A program made the translations under genes and the position numbers. From Euptelea pleiosperma (taxonomy: Eukaryota > Streptophyta > Magnoliopsida > Ranunculales > Eupteleaceae), in contig CM068553.1 of the NCBI GenBank assembly GCA_035048495.1, positions 2,177,259 to 2,241,258 on the forward strand: DNA of 64,000 nt, read 5' to 3'. Positions 25,301 to 36,671 of the stretch are shown piece after piece (position 1 is the first letter of the stretch; every line of letters begins with the position of its first letter). Under the pieces are notes generated by a model that was given only the letters and a program-made list of their open reading frames with translations, was not told the origin of the DNA and made no database searches.

Positions 25301-26179
25301 ACGCCTCCGCGAGCATCCAATAACTAACGACCTACTTTATATTAAATACATGATAATGATGGTATTGTACAAACTACAAAGATCCTAGGGAAATTACTGT
25401 GAGATCATTTATGTCCATCAAGACTGTTGAGTTTGAGAGATACACATCTACATCCAACATAAACCGCTACATTATTTTCAGAAGAAAAAAAATTCAAATT
25501 TCAAACTTTATAAAGATATTGGGGGTTTGAGAAAATATTTGTTGTCCCCCCGGACTTTAAAATTTTAAGTCTGTCGTCACTGGCTTTATGGGTGTTGGGT
25601 CCACGTCTTTGTAGACCTACATGCTAAATATCGGCTTGAGCTATGATTTCTAGCAATTATATATTAGCATCTAAAAACACTGCTCAAATCCAACGGTTAA
25701 ATATTATGCTATTAAAATACTAAATCCAATGGGTAAAAATCACCTGTTAAACTGATTTTGATGTATAGATCCAACAAGAAGTGAACCAAATTTGAGCATT
25801 TTTTGGGATACAAAAGATCAAAAGGCTTGAAATCACCAATCAGACTGATTTTTGGTATGTATAGGTCCACGTAGGGATGGGCCAAATATTGTCCTCTAAG
25901 AATGTGCTATGGCTCCTATTGTGGTCCAGTCAACAACTTTGCTGACGGTACGTCTCACCTATTTTCGTTTTACACGTGGTGCATTTGCAGAGAATTTATG
26001 AACTCCCATCCAATTGGGTCCCACCTAGGACTCTATTGTTGTACCAATCGGATAAATCTACGATGATGAGAGTGATCAGACAACATTCCACTTCGACAGC
26101 ATTCAACATAGATGACGACTTGCCGTATTAAATAGTGGAAGAGGAGTAAATAATCTTACCTATCACTGGTCATGTAGCT

Positions 26180-26500
26180 ACCTGCTACCCAAAATATAAG
26201 ACAGGTGGCAATTTCATAGAGTATACTAACCGTATAGACGTTTGTCCAATCCCTAGGTAGACCTATATACCAAAAATCAACCTGATCAGTGATTTCTAAG
26301 CGTTAGTTTAAGTCATTTTCATGGGTTGATTTTAACCGAAGCAATTTGAGCATTGTTTACCATTGTCTGGGTACAAAGATCCAAAGGTTTGAAATCACTA
26401 ATCAGGATGAGTTTTGGTTTGTAGGCCCACTTAATTAGGGATTGGCCAATCATCCATACGGTCATCATCCTCTAAGAGTGTACCACGTGGCTCATATAAT
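26180..26500. mobile_element. Family-B MITE (worn)
   Basis: Carries 'ctaaccgtatagacgtttg', 'gcgttagtttaagtcatttt' and the right arm 'gtaccacgtggctcatat'. A half copy follows at 26660-26790. Confidence 0.65.
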
Positions 26501-27756
26501 GAGTGATCAGGGATTCCATAACCGTCCGCGGTGGTCTGGCAAGTTTTAAAGAGATGGGGTCGACAGTACGTCCGCCATCAAAGATTTATTCATGCATTTG
26601 TGAATCACCCACCCAATTGTGTCAAGCTCCGTTGCCGGATCTAAAATGACAGATAAAATGATAGGGACATAATATAAGCCACGTGGCATATTATTACAGG
26701 ACTCAGATTGCACGGATGTTTGTCCTATCTTATGGTGGACCTACAAACCAAAAATCAGCCTGATTAGTGATTTATGAGTGTGCCATATTCCTTTGGCTCC
26801 GTAACAAATGAATTACAGTACTTTTTGAGAAAGTTTTGTTTTCTTTAATAATCTTTAGAAACTAATAACTTGCAATTCCTAAGTTCTTGCGTCCTAAGTT
26901 CCTTCGCAAGGAGAATGGGTCCATATATAGAAAGTTCTAGGCATGTTTTTAATGAAATCCAATACTAATTATATTTATTAAAAAAATAATAATTTTTATA
27001 TTAATTTAGAATTCTTATAATTTTTATGCTTCAAAACCAAATATGTAATATAATTGCTTTAAGTTGTCTATTTACCCTTGTCTAAAAAAGAAATTATACA
27101 TTTACCATTTCAATAATTTTTTTACTTTTATAAACACGATTTTTATATAATCATGTATCCTTTGTACACATCACCTAAAAGATATTATTATAAATAAATG
27201 TAACAATTGCCTTTGCAGAAAGAAGTTTTTCAAAACAAAGTTGATTAAAATTTTACCTGTAGACAACTATGTCACAAAAAAGATTAAGTACATTAGCCAT
27301 ATGATCTATTGGCTTAAGGGTCGGGATCAGGGATCAAGGATTCTCCTTTTTGAGGCGGCCCTACCTTTGATAAGACATTGTTCGTTTTTTTTTTTTTTTT
27401 TTTTTGTGAATAATTCATACGATTCACAGATAATTCAAGAATTTACTAGATCTTCTATGATACTATGATACTGTAGTGTTTGGTACCCATGTCCCTAGAT
27501 ATTGAATGTTAGATGGTCTTCAAGATTTAATCATCAATGGTCTGGATGCATTGAAAGCAGGATTTGCTCTCATATTAAAGAGAGACTTGTGTTGGATAAC
27601 TTATCCAACCTTGGAGCAATCGATCAGTTAAAATTGCCTTTGTTAAGTTTCTAAGGTCTGAACTGTCACTGGGCGTTCTCGTTAAGCCCCACTGACCGAG
27701 TAATGTGGACTTGAAGGCGCAAGGGAGCGGCAAGACTCGCGGCATTTTTCTGACCT

Positions 27757-27771
27757 CACTCCTATAAAAGG
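27757..27771 (+). promoter_or_regulatory. TATA box of WS/DGAT copy 3
   Basis: 'CTCACTCCTATAAAAGG' lies about 105 bp upstream of the ATG, matching copy 1. The upstream block at 27703-27733 is shared with copy 2. Confidence 0.7.
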
Positions 27772-27873
27772 AAACAATGCTCGTGCTCCGCTACTGCGTT
27801 CTCTCACAGAGGAAAATAAAATCCATCTAAACCTCAAGTCTCATCCACAATTTGGAGATTTTCTCTCAATAGC

Positions 27874-30800
27874 ATGGAGTTCATCCAAGGACTCGGGTCG
27901 AGAAAGAAAGCTCTCAAAGCTGTAGTAACTAAGAGACCCACAGAAAGAGAAGGAAATGGAGACTCAAAGATGACTAACGGGGAGTTAACAGACGACCAGC
28001 CGTTAAGTCCAGTTGGTCGTTTGTTTCATCAGCCTCACTTCAACTGTTACATCATAATGATTATGGGTTGGAAGACGAGAATCGACTATGACGCCATTAA
28101 AACGGGTTTAGAGGATACAGTGCTCAAGCACCCTCGCTTCTCTAGTATACAGGTAAGAAAAACTATTCTTCTGTACGTGTTTTTGTTATTTCCACACATA
28201 ACGGCCGTTATAATGGCAACTCTCTGGCCTAGTTATGTTATTTCCGCTATGGGCCCTTCCGCTATATATCTTGTTATGACGGCCATTATTTTTAGGCCAT
28301 TGTAACGTAAATATTGTCTACATGTTTTTTTATAACGTTTTAAAATAAAATGATCGTTGTTTTTGTTATTTCCGTTATTTTAAATTTTATTTTTTATTGG
28401 AATTTCGAATTTCGAATTTCAAATTTAAAATCCCTTATAAATTCTCACAAATAATGGCGGTTAAATTTGTTATAAAACCGTTATATCAGCCGTTATTTGT
28501 CAAAATAAAAATATTATTTTATATTGTCATATTCCATTAAAATATTAGGGCGCTATAACAGAAATAGCAGTAATGCCCCTGTCCGTTATACTGATATAAC
28601 GGTTCACTTAAAACCTTGCCCCAAACAATTCTCGAATCCCACAGGAGAAGCTAAAATAAAACTCTTAGAAATCATGGGTCTACGGGACATTTTTGCGAGG
28701 GGGAGACTTCGAATTTTAAATTAATTCCCAGGGCAGTGAATATTTTCCTAGGTAAGGGGTGTATTAATACTAGCAGAAACCGAGTAAAACCTTGCTGAGG
28801 GACCACAGTTGAGCCACCTGGCACACTCTTAGAGATCACTGACGGCACAGATATTTGGCCCAAAATTTAGACTGATTAGTGATTTCTAAGCGTTGGACTG
28901 TAGTTCTTTTCATGGGTTTATGTTTAACCGTGTAATTTGAGCATTATTTAGGGTGCAAGATCCAAAGGTTATAAATCACTAATCAGGCTGATTTTTGTTA
29001 AGTACGTCTGCCCAAGGTTTAAAAAACGGCTGTTGTAACGAAAATAATGGCCGTTATAACAGATTCGGACCTACCCTGTTACGTTATGGACCGTTAAAAC
29101 ACCCAAAAATAATGGCCATTATAACAAAAATAACGGTGTTATTTTCTGGAAAATTTTGTGAAAAAAAAGGCCATTATATTCGTTTTTTCCCGTTATTTTC
29201 CATTTTTGAAATTCAAATCGCCATTTTTTCCGTTATATTCCATTTTTTTCCATTTTTGCCCCTGACCATTTTTTTTGTCATAACAACTGTTGTAACAGAA
29301 AAAACGGTAACGCCCCCAGTCCGTTATACTGTTATAATGGTCCCCTTTAAACCTTGGGCCTGCCTACCGATGGCCAAACATCGAGAAAAAATCCGCTGGT
29401 CCCGGGGACCTTTGGAATGGGACCCTTCAGAGCATGGTTTTAAAAGTGACCGTTTAAACACATTTACTTGGTTTTGAAAAAAACAGCTGTTTTTTTTTGT
29501 TTTAACGGCCATTAAACTCATTTAAACAGCCGTTTAATTCTGAAATTTTTGTGAAAAAAACAGCAGTTAAATCCGTTTAATTTCTGTTAAATTTCTTTTT
29601 TTTTTTTTTTTTCAAATTTCAAAATTTGAATTTCGGCACCATTTTTTCCATTTTTTTTTCCGTTAAAATCTTTAAAACCCGTTTAATTCTGTTAAATTCC
29701 ATTTTTTCCCATTTTTTTTTCATTTTTGCCCCTGGCCGTTTCAATCCGTTTTAACGGCCATTAAAACGGATTGAAACAGTAACACCCCCAGTCCGTTTAA
29801 CCGTTAAAACGGCCTCCTTTAAACCTTGCTTCAAAGTTTGACGGTCCCCAGGACTGCCGATCTCGTCAAACATCGATACAGAGTACGGACAGTGGTCTCT
29901 AAGAGTGTGACAGGTGGCTCATATTGTCGTCTGTCATCAATGCTGATAATGCACATCGTGGACTTCATGAACAGGGCTACTGGCATGGTTCAAAGCCCAT
30001 TATGAAAAAGTTCACAAATCCAAACAGTTAGAAATCACCAATCAACGCACTTTTCAATGTGGGCTTTGTGAACAGGGCCTATGGGTTTGTTTAAAGTCCA
30101 TGACGAAAAAGTGCTCAAATCAACAGCTAAAAATCGCCAATCACACTGATTTTTGGTTTGTAGGTCCAGCAAGGTTTGGGCTTTATGTTCATAGGTCAAT
30201 GGGTCTGAATGTGACACACTGACACGTGACAATCCAGGTGTTGACTAACTTGAAATAGCACAAAAGAAAACTGAGTAGGGACATTTTCGTCTTTCTAACG
30301 ACTCGCCTCCTTTCCCGCCAGTATTACTGACTAGATTCAAATATCAGGTCATGGACGAGATCAAAAGCGGGGCGATGAAATGGGTTCCAACAAATGTGGA
30401 TATAGAAAACCATGTTATCATCCCAGATCTGGACCCGAACATGGACTCACCGGATCAGTTCGTCGAAGACTACGTTTCCGATCTTAGCAAAACCACCATG
30501 GACATGTCAAAACCGCTCTGGGAAGTCCACCTCCTTGACGTTAAAACCTCCGAGGCAAAGTCAGTAGGTGTTTTCCGGATCCACCACTCTCTTGGTGACG
30601 GTGTGTCTCTCATATCGCTCCTCCTCGCTTATACTAGGAAAACCGCCAATCCGGAGGCATCCCCGACGGTTCCGGTGAAGGAAGAAAGGGTTTTGAGGAG
30701 TCAAGGAAGGTTTTGTTGGTTATTTGTGGCTCTATGGGCGGTTTTCTGGCTGGTTTGGAATACTGTGGTGGATCTTTTGATGTTGGGGGCAACGTTAATA

Positions 30801-33725
30801 TTTTTAACGGATACGACGCCTCTCAAAGGTGGGCCTGGGGTTGAGTTCACTCCTAAGCGGTTCGTCCACCGGACGCTTAGTCTCGATGATATCAAGTTGG
30901 TGAAGAATGCGCTGAACACTAAGTTTCACAACCGAGCTGTGCTGCATACTTGTATGCAGCCTCAGGAGGACGTATTCCCTAACTCTACACCGAAGAGATA
31001 GTCCTCGTGCATCGTGATACACACCCCCACTAATCTCGATGTTCATCCAATGTTGGGATCCTAAAGATTAAGACTTAAACTTTCTACACCTCTATCACCT
31101 GGGTGCTTTTGGTGTATTGGTTTGAGTCTTAACATTTGAGATCAGAGCCAACCCCACATCATGGGTCCAGTCCTGGGAGGGACAACATGAGGAAAGGGCT
31201 ACCTAGGGGCTTGCTAAATAGGAGTACTGGAAAAAATGCCTGGGACTTGCTCACAAAAAGTGAGAAAATAAAGGATACCAAAACGAAATCCGCCTTAGAC
31301 TGGGCCACTGTGCACGTTGGCCTTTGAAGCGTTGGTGGAATGTAACTATCCTAAAGGTTAAGACTTAAACTCTCCGCATCATACTTTTGGTCTTAACATC
31401 TAACAGTCTCAACCATGGTTAATTAATAAATCTCCATTTAAAACACGACTTCTTTAAAAAAATCACGGTGTTTTCAAAACATCACAGAACAAAACATAAA
31501 AAAAAAGAAAAAAAACAAACAAACAAACAAAAAACAAGAAATAATAATATTCAATAACTCGATAAATGAGAATTTGAACCCATAGGAACCGACACCAGGA
31601 CAACACCCCAGAGGAATGGAGTAAATATATGTTGGATAGACGGCAAGGATGGGACCCACATTCAGTTCGCATCTAGGCGAACCCATGTGGGACACACGAT
31701 ATTGAGTGACTATTGACCATTTGATATGTTGAATTCATTCGATTATTTTACAGACAATCAACGACGTTCTTTTGGGGATCACAGCTGCTGGTCTCTCTCG
31801 TTATCTCAACAGGAGATATGGTGAGTTTTCTTTTACTTTCTGACTTGCCCCTGTGCATTACAATAAACGGCAACGCCAACGCCAACGGCCGCTTTTAAAT
31901 TAACCTTTGTTTAACCCACCCCTTGCTGGATACACACTAAAAAGTAAAAACCATCTTGATTGGCTATTAATTTCAGGCCATTAAGGAGTGATTCTAGCTG
32001 TTGGAGTCCAGTATTTTTAGGGTATTAAGTCCAACGGCTAGAAATCATCAATCAAGCTGATTTATGGTGTGCATTTACCAAGCGGTGGGCCAAACATTCA
32101 TGTGCTCGATCACTGATTACCGACTCAAGTAGATTTTGTACCTCGTGCATGTTAGTGTCCCCTGATGTTCTGTTCCAATATCCGGCAGGTGATCATAAGA
32201 AGGATGAAGGTGCAACAGAGAAGAGAAATAATCTGCCAAAAAATATTAAGCTTAGGGCAAATCTTATGGTTAACGTAAGACCGTCTTCAGGAATCCTGGT
32301 TAGTGTTTCTCTCTCCCTGCTCTCTAAAGATCCACGTGGCATTTGATAAGAAGAGGCTGTTTTGTGTGGACTTTTGATGAGTGCATGTATTTCTTTTGCT
32401 TGAGTTGAGAGAGAGAACTTGGAAACATATAGAAGAACATGATAAGATTTTGAAATCCAACCTCAGAAAAACTGTTTTGATAGAAGTAATGTACTAGATC
32501 CCATCAGAATTCCACAGCTAAGCATGCTAGGGCGAGAGTAGTACTAGGATGGGTGACCTCTGAGAAGTACTCCTCGTGTTGCTCCCCTCGAAACCATTTT
32601 AAGGTGCCGGCTTACTCAGTCGGTAAAGTTTGTGGGTGATGATACCATAGACCTGGGTTCAAAACCCCCCTTCATGAGTTATTGATCGCTTGAAAAACAG
32701 GCTTACCTAGCAAAAGAAAAAAAGATTGGAGATATTAAATTCAACCAGATTAGGTGACTGTGACCATTAGAATAGGTTCTGTAGCATTCTTTTGGATATT
32801 TTGGGGAAAAAAAGAAGAAAAAATATTAAATATTTAATTAGGCGGATAATAGAATGCTTAATAAGTATTCCACCATTTGTTACAATGCGCCTCTATGCAC
32901 TCTTTCTTGGATTCGACATGAGCTATGTCATGCATTGTTCATAAGTTACAATATATGTATTACGATTGTTCTACCAAATTTCATTATTAGGAACCAGTGT
33001 CATATTATTCTATCGTTGCTAGTACAGGGCGTCTAGATGCAGGTTGAGGCCTAATGCAAAAACTCCATATAAGGCCTTTTTTATATGGGTTGGGATTAAG
33101 GGACTCACTTTTTTGCACTCATCCCACCTATTGGTGGATAAACACACTAAAAATCAGCTTGGTTGAGGACTTCTAGCCATTGGATTTACTACCCCATAAA
33201 ACATGCTTGAATCCACTGGCTATAATCAATCCTTAAAAGTACTAAAATCTATGGCTAAAGATAACCCATCAGGTTGATTTTTGGTTTGTATATCCAACAA
33301 GGAGTGGGCAAAAAATCCATGTGGTTAATGGGCTGGGGGCTGGGGCCTTCTCTCACCTGGGGCCTAAGGCGACCGCGCATGGGCCCAGGGCTATATATTT
33401 ATTTATTTATTTATTTGAAATGATATGTGTACCACTTTAATTATTGGAGTACTATATGTTCCCACAGTTCTGCATCATAATCTTGATGTATACTCCCCTG
33501 ACGTAACCAATAAACAGGCTATGGTTGACATGATGAAAAACAAAATAGATGACAAATGGGGCAACTTGATCGGCTTTGTTCTCCTCCCCTTCGCCATTGC
33601 CCTACGAGGCGATCCGTTAGATTATGTTCGCACAATGAAAGCCACCATGGATCGAAAGAAGCTCTCTCTTGAAGCTGCTTTCACATTCGCAATTTCCACT
33701 TTATGTGACAAGTCTGTTGGCATTA

Positions 33726-33780
<55 letters not shown>

Positions 33781-34981
33781 GGGCTAGGATAAAGTTACTA
33801 ATGCTTTTTGACTTATAAAATGATACGTGGTCATGAGGCTCACATGAAAATGAGTTATGGATTGATTTTTGACATAATGCTAGCTATTGATTGCTAATGA
33901 GATTTTTTGCATGGTTATAGCTAGCGGATGCTCTATGTCACAATATATTCTCACACACAACAATGACATTCTCGAACATTGTTGGACCGCTCGAAGAAAT
34001 CAGTCTTTATGGCCATCCGATCGCTTACCTTGCTCTTAGTGTTTATGGTCATCCACATGTAAGTGTGTTCGTAGAAGAATGAATCTTATAATGTGTTAGC
34101 ATTACGAAGGTTAATTAAATTTATTGGTTTTATAAGCATTTGTGAGTTAGCCTTTATAAAATATTTGAAAAAAAAATTGGATATGCATGTTGTTTCATAC
34201 ATCTCAAGCCCAACCAGATCGGTTTAGCTGCTTGTGTTCATCATGGACATGTACACTACGAAAAGATGTCGTAATTTATATATATATGGGCTGGGATAAA
34301 ATGACTCATACTATTCTTACTAATAGATTACTAATGGACCCGACCCACATACAGATGAGTTAAGAGCTAGTTTTTTGTGAGGATGATCTCCTCACCATTG
34401 AGATCATTTTCACCAAAAATCAGCAATTTTTAAAACTTCTAACTCTATCAAATATGGACCTAAATTGAACGGTGAAAATGGATGGTCCAAAAATTCTCAA
34501 TTTGCAATCCACTTTTCACAAGGCTGCAAATGTTAGAATGGGCTGATTTTTGTGTGATTGATATCCATGTTGAGAAGAGCATCCTCACCAAAAATTAGCC
34601 GTGAACTCATCTACATGTGGGGCATGTGGGCTCCAGGTCCATTAGTCAATCTATCCCAGCATATATATATATATACTTGTTCATGGAATATTCTAGTTGT
34701 TCTTACTTGACTTTATTGTATGTTGAATTGTTTAATTATTTCATTAATCAGATATAAGTGTCTAGTGTCATCAATTAATTTATTCTGCAAGTATTAAAAC
34801 AAGCACTACTTACCAGTGAAATTTTTGGCAGGCCGTTACACTTCATTTCCTAAGTTACATGAATAAAATGGCCATGGTTCTCGCAGTTGACGAAGATGCA
34901 GTTCCTGATCCTCACCAGCTTTGCGATGATCTGGAAGAATCTCTCAACCTCATCAAGGAGGCTGTTGTAGCAAGAGGATAA
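27874..34981 (+). CDS. WSD: WS/DGAT (WSD family), copy 3, with lost intron-2 splice donor
   Basis: Exons by homology: 27874-28152, 30348-30920, 31754-31820, 32189-32298, 33518-33727, 33921-34058, 34832-34981; 508 aa if joined. The coding parts are all open, with HHSLGDG (172-178) and ND (287-288) intact. The second donor is broken: copy 2 reads AACACT|GTAAGTTTC, this copy reads AACACTAAGTTTC, so the GT is deleted. Reading through adds 26 residues and stops at 30999-31001, giving a 310-aa protein without the C-terminal domain. A cryptic donor (TTG|GTGAAG) at 30898/30899 would keep frame and remove seven residues. The intron-5 donor (GTCTCT) is also weak. Intron 1 carries several transposon remnants and intron 4 a 5S/tRNA-like repeat. 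Pseudogene, truncated enzyme or cryptically spliced gene are all possible. Confidence 0.85.
28180..28618. mobile_element. Family-D MITE in intron 1 of WS/DGAT copy 3
   Basis: Rich in CCGTTATAACGG-type palindromes ('acggccgttataatgg', 'actgatataacgg') and ends 'cttaaaaccttg', as the family does elsewhere. Confidence 0.6.
28795..29000. mobile_element. Family-B MITE remnant in intron 1 of WS/DGAT copy 3
   Basis: Left arm 'gccacctggcacactcttagag' followed by the core 'gcgttggactgtagttcttt' and 'aaatcactaatcaggctgat'. The right arm is truncated where the next element begins at 29013. Confidence 0.6.
29013..29356. mobile_element. Family-D MITE, complete ends, intron 1 of WS/DGAT copy 3
   Basis: Terminal inverted repeat CAAGGTTTAAA ... 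TTTAAACCTTG, with CGTTATAAC/GTTATAACG pairs throughout and a T-rich centre. No clear target duplication was found. Confidence 0.7.
29434..29830. mobile_element. Family-D variant MITE, intron 1 of WS/DGAT copy 3
   Basis: Starts 'atggttttaaaagtgaccg', ends 'cctcctttaaaccttg', with CCGTTTAA/TTAAACGG pairs in place of CGTTATAACG. Confidence 0.65.
31905..32115. mobile_element. Family-C MITE in intron 3 of WS/DGAT copy 3
   Basis: Core 'gattctagctgttgg' / 'ccaacggctagaaatcatca' and 'gtgggccaaacattcatg'. Confidence 0.6.
32487..32587 (+). pseudogene. 5S rRNA-derived sequence
   Basis: About 100 bases match the plant 5S rRNA from near position 21 to the 3' end. They include 'gatcccatcagaa', 'gggcgagagtagtactagga', 'tgggtgacctc' and 'cctcgtgttgc'. 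The first 20 or so bases are missing or unrecognisable, and there are several substitutions and a small indel, so it is not a functional 5S gene. The internal promoter boxes are largely kept. It is directly followed by a tRNA-like segment. Confidence 0.85.
32603..32722 (+). mobile_element. tRNA-derived SINE-like segment joined to 5S sequence
   Basis: Contains an A-box-like 'ttactcagtcggtaaag' and, about 40 bases later, a B-box-like GGTTCAAAACC, as in tRNA-derived SINEs, then a unique tail ending in an A-rich stretch ('caaaagaaaaaaag'). The 5S piece ends only about 16 bases before it. It lies in intron 4 of WS/DGAT copy 3. No convincing target duplication is visible. Confidence 0.65.
33100..33400. 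mobile_element. Family-C MITE in intron 4 of WS/DGAT copy 3
   Basis: Core 'gccattggatttactacccc' with its inverse, then 'gggctggggccttctctcac', resembling the flank of the copy at 22060-22350. Confidence 0.55.
33728..33780 (+). repeat. (TC)n(AT)n microsatellite at the intron-5 splice donor, copy 3
   Basis: The exon ends at 33727; the intron starts GTCTCTCTC and stays in CT repeat for about 38 bases, then TA repeat. Confidence 0.92.
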
Positions 34982-35940
34982 AAATATCGATACATGCATG
35001 CATGATGGATTCGCGTGTATGCATATACATCCTAGGTGATAAGAAACAATCTTAACCGTTGTTTTCATCATCATCATCGGTACTATAGTTGTTTTGTTTT
35101 GTATGCTGAACTTATCATTGATACATGGGCCCATTTCTCCCATTCGATGGGCTTACCTAGGACATCTCCTACATCAAAAATGAACTCAATTGTATGATCA
35201 TTACCGTCTGATCCTGAACTATGAGTTTGCCAAATTATCATTTTTTCTTATCCTAGCACGTCGTCTAAATTTTTTTCATCCTGTTAGGAAAAATTAGATT
35301 TATTGATAAACTCAACGATTGATTAATGATCACAGTCTAAACATTAAAAACAATTAATCCTAGTATAAGTTTAATAGATATTAATCAATCATAGATTTCT
35401 AATTGATCTTATCCTAATCGTGATACGATGAGATACACTTAGTTGTGATTTGGTGTATCCCATACACCTTATTACATTGTACTAAAGATCTTATCTGTAA
35501 TACTCCCCCTCAAACTTATCCGGATATCAATGATCATCATAAGTTTGCCAAAATTCTTAGCTTGATTTTTTTTTGTTACTCATTGCTGCCATCTGGGCCC
35601 ACTAATCGAATGGATGTTTAGTCCACCCCTTGGTGGATATATGCACCAAAACTCACCAGGATTGGTAATCTCTAGCCATTGGATTTTAGTACTTTTTAAG
35701 GCGTGATTCTAGCTGTTGTATTCAACCATTTTTTTAGTTCTAAAACCAACGGCTAAAATTCATCTAACAAGCTGATTTTTCGTAAGAATGTCTACAAAGG
35801 GGTGGGCTAAATATCCATGTGGTCAGTGGGCCCAGATGGCAGTGGTGAGTAACAAAAATGGTGCGCCCACTCGTGGTTAAATTTTATGGCTGGGATGGTA
35901 GAAGGTTGAATGGGAAAGAAATTAAAAAAAGAAAAAAAGA
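34982..35940. other. Intergenic between WS/DGAT copy 3 and PR-1
   Basis: The 3' flank of copy 3 is followed by AT-rich sequence and a family-C MITE (about 35580-35870) that ends roughly 250 bp before the PR-1 start codon. Confidence 0.65.
35580..35870. mobile_element. Family-C MITE in the PR-1 promoter region
   Basis: Arms 'ctgccatctgggcccacta' and 'gtgggcccagatggcagtgg' enclose the family-C core 'ttctagctgttg' / 'caacggctaaaa'. Confidence 0.7.
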
Positions 35941-35950
35941 ACGGTGACCC

Positions 35951-35956
35951 TTGACC
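35951..35956 (+). promoter_or_regulatory. W-box-like site upstream of PR-1
   Basis: TTGACC lies 164 bp before the ATG. WRKY factors bind TTGAC cores and PR-1 genes are classic WRKY/NPR1 targets. A single short match is weak evidence. Confidence 0.35.
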
Positions 35957-36119
35957 TTGAGAGCCTAGAAGAGCGGTTTGTCTTAAGACCTCACCGGCCA
36001 CCTCAACATGCTCTCGTCCACCACGTCCGTATTAGCAGAGAATACCACATAAAGCCTCTCTTTCCTTTCTATTCTCTCCTTTGCTTGCCGCTGCTCTTAC
36101 AGCAGCCAAAGACTCAACA

Positions 36120-36671
36120 ATGGCGAGGCCAACGTTGAGATCTCAATTCCTCATAGCCATCCTCATCTCCTCATCTCTCTTCGCCATCACGAAATCCCAT
36201 CAACACACTAGCCTACACATTGCTCGAGAGTTCCTTGACGAACACAACAAGATCCGACAACAAAAGGGGGAACCTCCCTTCCAGTGGGACAAAGACCTTG
36301 CACGCTACGCCCGCCGCTTTGCCTATAAACGCATCAATGACTGCGGCATGATCCACTCCTTCGGTCCCTATGGTGAGAACATCTACTGGAGTGCCGATTA
36401 CCAACGTCATTCCGCTGCCATGGCTGTCCGCACGTGGGCCAACGAAACCAGAGACTATAATCCCACTTACAACACGTGCGCACCGAACAAGTTGTGTGGA
36501 CATTACAAGCAGATTGTGTGGAAGAGCAGCCGGCGAATTGGTTGCGCGCGTGTCAAATGCAACACTCCCATGGGTGGTGTGTTTGTTATTTGCTCATACG
36601 ACCCTCCAGGGAATTACGTGAACGAGAGTCCGTTTGATACACCGATTCATACTCCTTCATGGGGTCCTTGA
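36120..36671 (+). CDS. PR1: Pathogenesis-related protein 1 (CAP domain), secreted
   Basis: Single exon, 183 aa. Residues 1 to about 26 form a signal peptide (basic start, then FLIAILISSSLFAI). The CAP domain follows: AREFLDEHNKIR, the MIHSFGPYGENIYW segment with the conserved His and Glu, CGHYKQIVWKSSRRIGCARV with the second conserved His, and the closing FVICSYDPPGNYV. Six cysteines are placed as in plant PR-1 (three disulfides). Length is normal for the family. PR-1 proteins are secreted to the apoplast, bind sterols and are induced in salicylate-dependent defence; here that is inferred from the family. The ATG at 36120 gives the signal peptide; an upstream in-frame non-ATG extension was discarded. 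It sits 1.1 kb downstream of WS/DGAT copy 3 on the same strand with no sign of a functional link. Confidence 0.95.
   Translation: MARPTLRSQFLIAILISSSLFAITKSHQHTSLHIAREFLDEHNKIRQQKGEPPFQWDKDLARYARRFAYKRINDCGMIHSFGPYGENIYWSADYQRHSAAMAVRTWANETRDYNPTYNTCAPNKLCGHYKQIVWKSSRRIGCARVKCNTPMGGVFVICSYDPPGNYVNESPFDTPIHTPSWGP

Noticed and set aside
32487..32722. Functional 5S rRNA gene or Cassandra LTR element
   Set aside because: The 5' fifth of 5S is missing, with substitutions and an indel. No LTR pair or primer-binding site is visible, and a tRNA-like unit follows.
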